64,000 bases of DNA from Channallabes apus. Its lineage: Eukaryota > Chordata > Actinopteri > Siluriformes > Clariidae. Under the pieces are notes generated by a model. That model saw nothing but the letters and a program-made list of their open reading frames with translations. It was not told the origin of the DNA and searched no databases. The stretch lies in assembly GCA_030522415.1 (NCBI GenBank), contig CM060121.1:3648476-3712475 (forward strand). The letters run 5' to 3'. Shown one piece after another: positions 1 through 11,100 of the stretch (the stretch's first letter is position 1; the number at the start of each line of letters is the position of its first letter). The translations under genes were made by a program, and so were the position numbers.

Positions 1-1446
1 CAATAAAACATGGAGTACAAAGAGTCATGGTTGAACCTGCTGTGATTCTGGCATCGTCATAATTTGAGAAGTAAACAAAGAACTTGTCCAGGAACATGGC
101 AGGAACCTTAGCATTAGGCATAAGGTTTACACTTGTATATAATCTATAACAATGTTTTGTTGTTGTTTTTGAAAATATTAGCATACACTGCTCATCACTG
201 TTGCTCTGACTTTCCAATTGCTGGTTTAAGTTATATGCACAATTAATTTGATGAAAATTTTGGGATTGAAACAATGAGAGAGTTAAGGATAAAAAAAAAA
301 AAATGAACAAAGAAAGATGACTAGTCCTGTTTACCCCATGTTGCAAAATCTTTACTATGCAAGGACTACACATCACCTCCTAATATTCTTGTATAAGATC
401 TCTGTTTAGCGTGAAATAACGATATTAAAATAGAATTGTACTTCTGACATATGTGTGAAAAAAATAATCTTCAAGACACATCTGACATGTGGCAGATTTA
501 TGCCTTTTTTTCCATTCTAATTTTACACTTTACATTCAACTGTTAAACTTTGTACTGTGTTGCCAGTTTATTAGGTATACAAAATAATAAGTATAAATTT
601 TTTTTTTTTTTAGGAAATTAATTATTAATAAATATAGGTCATTAAATGGTTGTTGAATTGGGAAACACTAGTGGCTACTTAATGGGCAAAATGTAGATTT
701 ATGATGCTAATTAATCTAGTTTTACACTTAACACCACTTTGAAGGATCTAAGCATGAGCATTACCATAGCGTTACTAACTGAACTGCAATTGATCGTCTA
801 GTGTGTGTCAGTGGACCTTTAAAATGCAATACAGCATCACAGCAATGTATTTAAAGATATGTGTGAACTCCAAAGTGTGGTTCTGTAACCAGACTTCTAT
901 CGACATTTATAGAAGGAGTCTAAAGTGTCAGTACTTTGGAACAGGTCAGTGGAATTTACACTTTGAAGTTTTTCTACATCATGACCAAGTCAAGAGAGGT
1001 TAAAAAAAAAACAAGTCATAACAGGAACTAAGCTGTTTTACAGACATGCATCATTTTGTAACTCTCTCCCAAAGCACATTTTTAAACCGTACATCTATTT
1101 GTGTAATCTATAGGGGATTACAACTGATGAGCAAAATGATTAAGGATTTATTTACTGTATACAGATTTAGGTAAAAGGTATCTGACATTTAGTGACATGT
1201 CCACTGCTACAAAGTGACCTATAACAGTATGATGCAAAACATAGCCTTGACACCTCTTTCTGTCATTAGAAAGTATATCTGCCTACGATTGACATGCTGC
1301 TTATGAACGCTCCTGGTGGCGCATGGCGCAATGTGCATGAGGAAATTCATGTGAATCTTCTGCCTGCTGGTTGCTGATAGACTCTTCAGTTCCTCTCAGG
1401 TTTAACGTAAGAAGACACGCTAAAGGATTTGCTCTGAAGCTGCACG
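1..1446. other. 5' flank of dok3, no gene seen
   Basis: AT-rich sequence with short poly-A/poly-T runs and no long open frame resembling a protein. The dok3 promoter and 5' UTR should lie near its right end, but I see no clear TATA box or CpG cluster that fixes a transcription start. Nothing else could be recognised. Confidence 0.4.
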
Positions 1447-1503
1447 ATGGATGAATTAGAGAAAGAAGGCTCTATGTTTTTACAAGGAGTCAAATTTGGA
1501 AAG
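1447..1503 (+). CDS. dok3: dok3 coding exon 1
   Basis: 19 codons starting at the ATG of MDELEKEGSMFLQGVKFGK and ending exactly before the strong donor GTGAGT at 1504. This is the start of the PH domain; vertebrate Dok proteins share the short acidic start followed by a VKFGK or RFG-type strand. The exon ends in phase 0 and joins to KIWRKIW of exon 2, restoring the FGKK-WRK motif of the family. Confidence 0.8.
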
Positions 1504-1647
1504 GTGAGTCTTTAATTAAACACTTTTTAAACTCTCTTTGATGTACGACTAGTTAATCCGATGGGTTTCATGGGGTATTAAGGTGAAAGTGTACCTTCTG
1601 TTTTTAATCATGTTCCTCATCTTTACTGATTCAAATCCAAAAATAAT

Positions 1648-1688
<41 letters not shown>

Positions 1689-2060
1689 TTAATGATGAAA
1701 GTAAGTTTTTTATCCCCACTATTTTTGTTCATCATAACTTGTTCATGAATCATATTATTTCTGCATTAAAGTCTGGATACATTCATCATCTCATCTCATT
1801 TCCATGATACTCGATCATACTTATATAAAAAAGTACATTTTATCTTTACCTACGTTGACTTAATATAGTTACCTGGATGACACATTGATCCTTGTGAAAT
1901 ATCTGGGATACACCAGAACAGGAACCGGATTTCCTAAAGATCAAAGGAAGAAGAAATCTATATTTATATTCTCTTTATTCCCCCCAAATTTTCACAGATT
2001 TTATGATATGATAAAAAATATAGACATGATACACAAATTACAGATAGGACATAAATTATG

Positions 2061-2109
<49 letters not shown>

Positions 2110-5100
2110 ATTATTATTTATTTACTTTATTTATTTATTTATTTTTTACAATGTTAATTCAATTATTAGAAAGTCTGTACACCATTATCACAGACACGAT
2201 CAACCAGACACGGTTAATCACACTTTGTTCATTTTCTCCTTAAAATCTCGACATGTAACAACAAAATCCATCGAAGAAACATCCGCTGGACACCTCAAAT
2301 AACTTTCAAATGCTTCTGACGCAATATTTATAGACACTGCACACTTTCGGTACAGACACCTCCTGTGGTTAGCACAGACAGATGTGCATGTTTTTTTTGT
2401 TTGTTTGTTTTTTAGTTTTTTCCACCCCCATCCACCATTAAAACGCTGCTAAATGATTCATAACGAATTGTGGGAACTTGTGAGCGTCGAGATAATATTA
2501 ACACGCTGCATTATTGATGCACACAGCTGTTTAGGCACCGAGGTGTCTCGGTATGCACAATGCTGTTTAAAGGTTATGAATCATGCATGTGAGACCGAGG
2601 CAGCTCGGAGTCTCAGCTTCTCACGTCTGGCACTTAACTGGTCTCGGTGCAAAAATATGGAAGCAAGCAGTTTTGATCGTACTCAGAGTTTAATTACATC
2701 GGAAAGAACATTGTTTTTTTCCGTTCTAGAGGTCAGCGATGACTCGTGAACACAAGTGGAGGCTGTGAAAAGTACCTAATGATAAATGAAGACGGTAGTA
2801 TTAAGTACAATCTCTGGCCACTTCCTGTGTCTTGCCGGTAATGTTGCGCGTACGCTGTTGAATATTTCTGGTTTATACTGCTATAAAAAGCTTTCTTGAC
2901 CAAAAAACATCAACAATTTTTCTCCATTTGCAAGAAACAGCATTAAATTCAAAGGTAATCGAAACAAGGTGGAATGACGCGGATTAAGGTTATCAGCTTA
3001 TCTCCTGTGATCGCTTCATTCTAGCAGCTATAAACGGCCCTTCCCTCTCCTTTGAATATGTACAGTCAAGTAAGTAAGTACACATGCTGAAACTGGAGAC
3101 TCCTTCTGAGCAATCAGAAGGGAGAATAATCCAAGAACAAACGAAACAAAATCACGATTAAGGACAAAAAGCATAACGTCGCCACCTTTCCATGTCTCTG
3201 TCCTGTGTGTCCCTGCGTGATGAACAGAAGATCTGGAGGAAGATCTGGGTGATGGTGTTCAAACCCAGCCAGGTGGGAATCGGTCGCATCGAGATGTACG
3301 ACGTACGGGAAGGTGCGGGCGTCTCGGCGAGGCTCGCCATCCTGAAGAAGGCCGAGAAGCGCGTGATCCGGCTTTCGGAGTGCCTCAGCGTGACGCCGGC
3401 TCTGAGTGAAAGCTGCCCGGCGGGATGCACCGCTTTTTACCTCAACACAGCTCAGCGCATCTACACGCTGGCAGCGCCGACGCATGAGGAGTGGGTGTCT
3501 GCCCTGTGCTCTCTGGCATTTCAGGTAAACTCACATGCAGTGAACAAAAAACAAGCCTGTTACAACTTACGATGTTACGTGTTAATCTGGGCCACAGATT
3601 TGGTGCATTAATGCAGTGGTAAGAAAATAGAGCTGAGTTCATTCTAAGCCAGACTACAGATTAATGCAGCCAATTAGGCATAATCATGTCATGCTTACCC
3701 AGTCTTCATTTGCACTGTTTTGCAGACAAATCTGTTAAAAACATTTTTCGCAGTAATTAAGTAAGTGTAATGCATCTTATTATGCAATCGATGAGACTTT
3801 ACGATACAATGCATGAACCACCGTAAAATGCTCACTTTTAAGCTGTTGATATCTTTTAGCTCATCGGCTGTATGAACTATATGAACAGGCCCCGCCTACT
3901 TTTAGAAGATGCTCCTCGATTGACACTTCAGATAACCAATCAGAGTTATAATTACGAAAACGACTTCAAACTGTCGTCTTGAATTATTTGTTTTAGTTTG
4001 ATAGTTTTTTTTTTCCTCCAAAGACCTCAGTTTTGTCTTTGAACACTGACATTGACACTGACACTAGCTCCTCCTACTGCTAACTCAGATATACGAAACG
4101 GCACAAATATCTCATAGTAGCAGCTCTGAACTTTTGTCACTGCTATGTTTATAAGGAAGCAGGTGTGCTATAAATTAATCCAAGCCATCACTCTCTTCTA
4201 CCCACGGTTAACTCGCACGCACATACCAACATTATGTCATATCTTGTGGCTTTAGCGCCCTTCATTTATGCTACTACACCGAGCGACTCACAGGTGTATA
4301 CTTAGTAGTGAACGTTTTTTTTTGTTTTTTCGTTTGTGTGTTTTACTGCACATTTCATTTTATTTGCCTGGTTGTTGAACAGTGACGGATAACGTTCAAT
4401 CAGCGTGTCAAAAATTGCTACCAGTGTTAAAGGGACATTTTAAAGGATTTTACTCAGATAACACTAAAAACATGTCACAAAAAAAGCTACCAGTATTCCC
4501 GGAAATAACCTCCGATAAAACCGCACTATATTTTCGTAGTGCTACAACTATTTAAAACTATACTGTAGGTACGATATATTGAGAAAGTAGCACAGATTGA
4601 TTATAAATTTCTGCTACTGGTAGGAAATTCTGACAGGGTAGGTAGGAAAAAATGATAGAACTCTGGCTATCTTCGAAACGCTGCTAAAATCACATGATCA
4701 CAATAGGCGCATACTATTGGATAGTGACCCAAAATTACAAATGGATGAACTTCTAGTTGTAACTTAGAGTACAGTATTAAAGTAAAAAAGTAATTCTTTC
4801 CCATGGAGTCAATTGGTTTGGCTGTCATGTCAAAATGTATTTATAAAAGTCAGCACGCAAGATATGGTGGTTACATATCGTATCTAGTAAATACAGCGTC
4901 TCTGATAATCATTTCATTTCGAATTCAAATTCAGATAATACACTAATGCACTCATTCTATTACGCTATTATTAATTTCCACAATCACATCAAGTTGTTTT
5001 TTGTGAGATTTTTATTCAACTGGTGCTTTATGTTTTCCATCACAAGAAACTTTAGCATTTTCTATTTTCTGAAGAGAGGAAAGAGGTGTGGTTGGTGAGA

Positions 5101-8100
5101 AAATGACTGAGAAAAAAATATTATAACATATTATTTCTATAACAATGGCGGCACGGTGGTGTAGTGGTTAGCACTGTCGCCTTGCACCTCCAGGGTCTGG
5201 GTTCGATTCCCGTCTCTGTGTGCATGGAGTTTGCATGTTCTCCCCGTGCTTGGTGGGTTTCCTCCGGGTACTCCGGTTTCCTCCCACAGTCCAAAGATAT
5301 GCAGGTTAGGCTAATTGGCGTTCCTAAAATTGCCCGTAGTGTGTGATTGGGTGTGTGAGTCTGTGTATGTGTGTGTGCCCTGCGATGGATTGGCACCCTG
5401 TCCAGGGTGTACCCCACCTAGTTCCCGAAGTCTCCTGGGATAGGCTCCAGGTCCCCCGCGACCCTGAACACAGGATTAAGCGGTATAGAAGAAGAAGATT
5501 TCTATAACATTAAATTATAACAATAAACAGAAACAGAGTGTGTCGTCATTTAATAAACGTCATCCCGGGTCACACCATGCCGTCATTCATTATACATCTA
5601 CCTTGCATTCGTGTTTTCTGTTCCCACTATACTATTCGGTGCAACTAATTTGGAATTTAACAACCTCTTCAAAAACAAGTATGTACGCTGAAAAGTTTAT
5701 TCTGTACAATCTGATAATAAAGCAGTAGAAGATTTTATAGCTCATTCGAGCACATTGAACTCTGCTGGGAATATACATCTGTACTGGGGTTTGGTTCCTG
5801 TGTGATAACTGAACCTGCAGAATGAGGAAGTTACTGATAAACCTCGCCTTGTCTTCGCATCTCACTCTGTTGCTTGCACAACATCTTTTCTGGCTGCTCT
5901 ACAAAGACGAGGTGTGAAAAAGAGGAATTGTGTGTATAGACCGTTTTGTAACACCTATGTATATTGTCTTAGTGGAACGATTCAGGTGGCGAGGTCCGGA
6001 GAATGCAGAGTGATGGCTTTGGTGATGATGCGCCCATGACGGAAAACGACATCTACTCCTCCTTGGGTCCAGGTGACATGGAACTTCTTGTTTATTTGCT
6101 GCTTTATCATTCTGCACAAGACTAGTTTTTAAGCATGTATGTGTATTCTGCTCTCACCCCCCCCCCCCTCCTCCCCCATTTCTAAGGAGGCTGTAGACAA
6201 GTTTGAGGTGGACCTCAAATATTGATCGTGATCTGTGTCTTGCAAGAAAATGTGTCCTAACAGGAAATGCGCTAATGTCAAATCTATACTTTGATACAAT
6301 TAGTAAAGTAGAACTGGTTGCATCAAGATACCCTGTCCAGGGTGTACCCCGCCTAGTGCCCGAAGTCTCCTGGGATAGGCTCCAGGTCCCCTGCGACCCT
6401 GAACACAGGATTAAGCGGTATAGAAAATGAATGAATGAATGGTTGCACCAAGATGTTGTTTCATACACTACCCAGCCAAGAATAAGTCACACACACTAAA
6501 ATTATATACAATATATACAGTATCTCACAAATGTGAGTGCACTCTTACCCCAACCACTGTATTATTGTTACGATTCCCTCTCTGTCTGCGTCTGGAGTGT
6601 GTGCGTGGCATGAACGCGGAGGCGAGCTGACGGTTTAATAAAGTCCTTTTATTCATCAAAAAGGGCAAATAAACATCCAAACACAACGGAACTCCTACAA
6701 TTAACTATTAACTTTTTAATGCTAGACGCCTGACTGGAGTTCAGCCAGGCTATTTATAACAAACACAAAAATCATCCACTCATTAACTTCCCTCGGTTCA
6801 GGTGAGCTTCTTACGTCACCTGACCGAGGTGCATACTGGGAACTGAAGTTAACTAGCAAACAAACTACGAAACCAAAGACGGGCGTTAGGCGCCCTCTAG
6901 GGGTTAACCGTTACAGTATCCCCCCTCAAAAAATGCTCCTCCGGAGCATCACCGGAGGCCCCGGACACCCAACCCAATGTTCTACCTTTCGCCTCCTATC
7001 CAGGAGGCTGGGTGACGGGGCTGGAGGCATGCTCTGCGGCTGCAGGGCTGGAAGCGTGCTCGGCGGCTGCAGGGCTGGAGAAGTGCTCGCCGAAGGCGTT
7101 GGAGCGGTCACTGCGCTCGACGAAGGCGTGGGAGCGGTCACTGCGCTCGACGAAGGCGTGGGAGCGGTCACTGCGCTCGACGAAGGCGTGGGAGCGGTCA
7201 CTGCGCTCGTAGACGGCGTGGGAGCGGTCACTGCGCTCGTAGACGGCGTGGGAGCGGTCACTGCGCTCGTAGACGGCGTGGGAGCGGTCACTGCGCTCGT
7301 AGACGGCGTGGGAGCGGTCACTGCGCTCGTAGACGGCGTGGGAGCGGTCACTGCGCTCGTAGACGGCGTGGGAGCGGTCACTGCGCTTGTAGACGGCGTG
7401 GGAGCGGTCACTGCGCTCGTAGACGGCGTGGGAGCGTGCAGTGCGCTCAATGACGGCTCCACGACGTTCTCAAAGCCGGGGGGCGGCGGCAGAACAGGTG
7501 TGTCGGTCAGTGGCTGCTGACACGCTGGTCCGCTGTCCTCGAAGCCGGGAGGCGGCGGCAGAACGGGTGCGTCGGTCAGCTGCTGCTGACACGCTGGTTC
7601 GCTGTCCTCGAAGCCGGGAGGCGGCGGCAGAACGGGTGCGTCGGTCAGCTGCTGCTGACACGCTGGTTCGCTGTCCTCGAAACCGGGAGGCGGCGGCAGA
7701 ACGGGAGCGTCGGTCAGCTGCTGCTGACACGCTGGTTCGCTGTCCTCGAAACCGGGAGGCGGCGGCAGCACGGGAGCGTCGGTCAGCTGCTGCTGACACG
7801 CTGGTCCGCTCTCCTCGAAGCCGGGAGGCGGCGGCAGAACGGGTGCGTCGGTCAGCTGCTGCTGACACGCTGGTTCGCTGTCCTCGAAACCGGGAGGCGG
7901 CGGCAGCACGGGAGCGTCGGTCAGCTGCTGCTGACACGCTGGTTCGCTGTCCTCGAAACCGGGAGGCGGCGGCAGAACGGGAGCGTCGGTCAGCTGCTGC
8001 TGACACGCTGGTTCGCTGTCCTCGAAACCGGGAGGCGGTGGCAGAACGGGTGCGTCGGACAGCAGCTGCTGACACGCTAGCTCGCTGTCATCGATGCTGG

Positions 8101-11100
8101 AAGGCGGCGGCAGGATGAGTGCATTGCATAGCGACTGCTGACATGCCTGCTCGCTGCTGAGCGTTGGCGAGGGAGACGAAAGCTCCGAGACCGCTTCGCG
8201 GCCATCCCGGAAGTGGAGGATCAGCTGCTGGAGCTCCTTCACCTGCTCCTGCATTCCTCTCACCTGCTCCGGAATCCACCACATGAGCTCCTTGTGCTGC
8301 TGCTCCGCCTGGGGTTCTCTTTCCCCCTCGTCACCGCCGTACTTGGGCTTCCTCGCCCCTCTCTTCCGGCCGGTGCGGGGAACCACGTGACCCCGTGCCG
8401 CATCGCCCCTGAATGGCGTCCGCCGAATGGCGAGCCTGCAGCCTTCCCAGCTCTGTGGTGTCTTTCTCTCTCTCTCCCGCATGTGCTCCTGCTTTGCTAG
8501 CTGGCTGTACTTCCAGCTCCGGTACATATCTACCTCGCCGTTCTCCAACCAGCAGTAATCCCACTCGCCGTACTCCTCTTCCTCGCCGTTCTCTTGCCAG
8601 TTCGCCAGCTCGGGCAAGATGGTATCTGCGCCCCCCCAAAAAAACTCCAGGGGGAAATCCTCCGCCATGCCACCTGTTTGGTCTAGCATTCTGTTACGAT
8701 TCCCTCTCTGTCTGCGTCTGGAGTGTGTGCGTGGCATGAACGCGGAGGCGAGCTGACGGTTTAATAAAGTCCTTTTATTCATCAAAAAGGGCAAATAAAC
8801 ATCCAAACACAACGGAACTCCTACAATTAACTATTAACTTTTTAATGCTAGACGCCTGACTGGAGTTCAGCCAGGCTATTTATAACAAACACAAAAATCA
8901 TCCACTCATTAACTTCCCTCGGTTCAGGTGAGCTTCTTACGTCACCTGACCGAGGTGCATACTGGGAACTGAAGTTAACTAGCAAACAAACTACGAAACC
9001 AAAGACGGGCGTTAGGCGCCCTCTAGGGGTTAACCGTTACAATTATATGTTGTTATATATTGTTAAATGAAAATTGGATCTACTTCAGAGTAATCAATGT
9101 GCAGCTTCACTGTGCTCTAACAATAACTCAACATGCAGACTTTATTGTCGAAATAACTGGCAACGAAAACAAGTACCCCTAAGTGAACATGTCAAAACTG
9201 TGTCCAAAGTGTCAATATTGTGTGTGAGCACCATTGTTATCTAGCGAGACATTAATCCTCCTGGGCCTGGAATTCACCATAGTTGCCCATGTTGATGCTG
9301 GGATCCTCTTCCACTCGTCTATAATGATATCACAGAGCTGCTGGATGTCAGACATACTGTATGTCCCGCTTGAGGACACCCCACAGGTGCTTAATAAGGT
9401 TCAGATCTACTGACAAACATGACACACATGAACATGTGACTTTGCCACAACATGTAGCTGGTATCACTTTGGTTTCTGGCTATTTTGACAATAATGCATG
9501 TTGAGTTATTTTCAGAGGACAGTAAAATCTATACTGTTATACAAGCTGCACATTGACTCCTATAAAATATATCCAAGTTTTATTTGTATAGTAAAAGATA
9601 TACTGAAATGTTTTCTGAAATTAAAGGGGTGTATATATACAATACACAAAGCTTATGCAATGTAACAACATTTCCGTCCAAAGGCGCATTAATTGTTCTC
9701 GAATTTTGTATTGATGATGGAAGAGTTGGACCAAAGCCTTTCTCAGCACATCCCAAAGTTTCTCAATGAACTTCAAATAATCAGATGGTGACATTTGGTG
9801 TAATAGTAATTTTAGATGGCGGGGCAATTTAGCATAACCACTCCACCTACCTGAATATTTTTGGGGAAGTTGATTTTGGTGATATTTTGAAAGAGCTATA
9901 AAAAAAAAAAGTGCAGTAAACCAGGCTTAGGATTGAAGTAGGGAGCCAGGACCTCTTAGAGTTCCCCTCACAATTCTATCCAAAGCTGATCTTTCCATGT
10001 GAGAATTCTTTACTCTATTGAAAAGAGTTTGTAACATTCTCTCATTCTGCGTACAGGTCAGTTCCAGGTGAAGGTGGCAACCTCAGAGGCCTCCATCCGC
10101 TGCTCCTTGTTCGGATCATACCTACTGTCTCCTGAGAAAGAGAACCTATGCTTGCTGGACATGAAGACAGGTCATGCCGTGTTCTCCTGGCCGTATCGCT
10201 TTCTCCGCAGATTTGGCCTGGTCAAGGTATGTATACTGAAACATACTCATATTGTAACAACTATTTTTTTAGTTTTCTATGACTGATGCTTTCAAAAAAT
10301 ATCACATTGTTTAAATCCCATGGCTTTGTTTTATGAAGTCTGGTTACGTTTAAATGGTATATACTTATTCAGAAACCTAATTACCAAGCTACAAATTCAC
10401 AACTTCTACTTCTACTCTTACAGCGCACACTTTGGGAAACATTGGCCTACTGCATAGGGAATCATTTTGAACATTTTGTTTAACAAGTTCCATAAATTAA
10501 GAATGCAGCCAAGGACTTAATCCATGCTTGCTTTTCACCCTTCAACCCCTGTTCTTCAATTCAACAAAGGCCTTACTCTTTATTGTCAACCCTTTTACAG
10601 GAAGGGATAACAATCGAGGCAGGTCGCCGCTGCCAAACAGGAGAGGGCGTCTTCATTTTCCTCTCCAAGAAGGGGCCACAGATCTATCGGGCTATCGAGG
10701 AGGCCATCATGCATCAAAGTGTGCAAGACCTGCTGTCCCAAGCTACCGCTCTGCCACAAGAGAACACGGTCCAACTGCCAGTGCAGACAGTCAGTCCGGC
10801 ATCTCCAAAAATCTCCTCGGCCATCTCCAGAAGAAACCTCGCTCTTCCTGCTCTTCCTGGTCCAAAACCCTCTGCCAGAAGCCCTCAACCTGGATGTGGT
10901 CAAGCAGTGTATGCCATGGTGAAGCCTCAGCCCAAACCAAGAAATATACCAGCACCTCCACCACTGCCTGTACCCAAACTCGTAACTGAGACAGAGGCAA
11001 ATCCAAATGTTATGGACTTTACTGACAGAGAACATGATTACGAATCATGTGCATGGAACCAGAAAGCCCAGTCAAGACAAGACAGTTCCGACAGTCAGTT

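Larger units (their letters stand above)
6566..9041 (-). mobile_element. Complete non-autonomous LTR retrotransposon in dok3 intron 3, antisense
   Basis: Two 350-bp direct repeats (6566-6915 and 8692-9041), identical by eye and each TG...CA, flank an internal region of 1,776 bp. A 5-bp target duplication ATTAT lies at 6561-6565 and 9042-9046. Orientation is minus: a purine tract reading GAGGGGGGATAC lies directly before the left LTR on the minus strand, each LTR has a minus-strand TATAAATA, and an AATAAA lies downstream of it. The internal region holds one 580-aa repeat-rich ORF and no protease, reverse transcriptase, RNase H or integrase, so mobilisation would need proteins from another element. 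The 5-bp duplication and polypurine tract fit the Ty3/Gypsy type. No obvious tRNA primer site follows the 5' LTR; only 23 bp separate the LTR from the ORF start. Identical LTRs imply a recent insertion. Confidence 0.93.

Noticed and set aside
3114..3485. Minus-strand frame of 123 aa across dok3 exon 2
   Set aside because: Shadow of the GC-rich coding exon on the plus strand.
5157..5210. tRNA gene
   Set aside because: A and B boxes are present in SINE heads here and at 13021, 47520-47550, 52125 and 56302, but no cloverleaf stems form and the sequence continues into a SINE body.
6933..8639. Long open frames on the plus strand and in other minus frames across 6.9-8.6 kb
   Set aside because: They are by-products of tandem repeats whose unit lengths are multiples of three. 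Only the minus frame ending at 6926 spans the whole internal region and both repeat types.
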